5,418 nt of DNA from Treponema sp. UBA3662 (GTDB lineage Bacteria; Spirochaetota; Spirochaetia; Treponematales; Treponemataceae): NCBI GenBank assembly GCA_002373205.1, contig DFJV01000147.1:1-5418 (forward strand), in the 5' to 3' direction. The notes beneath the pieces are model-generated. The model was not told the origin of the DNA. It ran no database searches and saw only the letters and a list, made by a program, of their open reading frames with translations. The first letter of the stretch is position 1. Every line of letters begins with the position of its first letter. A program made the translations under genes and the position numbers. Below, piece by piece: positions 5,407 to 5,418 of the stretch.

Positions 5407-5418
5407 TTCCGCGCGAAT

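Overview
The window looks like a chromosomal segment of a spirochaete, most likely a Treponema-type organism. This is inferred from the relaxed spirochaetal lipoboxes on two predicted lipoproteins, a threonyl-tRNA synthetase that lacks the TGS domain, and mixed AT-rich intergenic and moderate-GC coding composition. No rRNA or tRNA is present to confirm it, so the genus call is only moderately sure.

Layout from left to right. Positions 1-419 (minus) hold the N-terminal part of a Na+/phosphate cotransporter-family membrane protein that runs off the left edge. Positions 420-903 contain no intact gene: there is a decayed plus-strand reading frame (about 483-745) and three consecutive stem-loops (752-785, 786-808, 833-871), of which the first is a good bidirectional terminator and the third a plausible plus-strand terminator. 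Positions 904-2504 (minus) hold two co-oriented envelope genes: an exported NlpC/P60 cysteine peptidase with a highly charged C-terminal tail, followed 89 bp later by a lipoprotein of unknown function. Divergent from these is a small plus-strand DUF5104-like lipoprotein (2627-3157).

Between this lipoprotein and the next gene lies a compact GC-rich block (3175-3323) that folds on paper into a chain of seven small hairpins, two with C-GAAA-G tetraloops. It could be a structured RNA or a dispersed repeat, and no gene explains it. Then comes thrS (3418-5175) with its own well-spaced promoter; an in-frame stop upstream proves that the TGS domain is absent rather than mis-annotated. The right end (5242-5406) has no gene but holds several strong palindromes resembling REP/IS200-like end structures.

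Functionally, the window combines envelope functions (transport, peptidoglycan hydrolysis, lipoproteins) with one housekeeping translation gene. I found no clear new multi-gene system. The most interesting unexplained signals are the hairpin block before thrS, the palindrome cluster after it, and the decayed short protein with a Gly/Ala-rich end.
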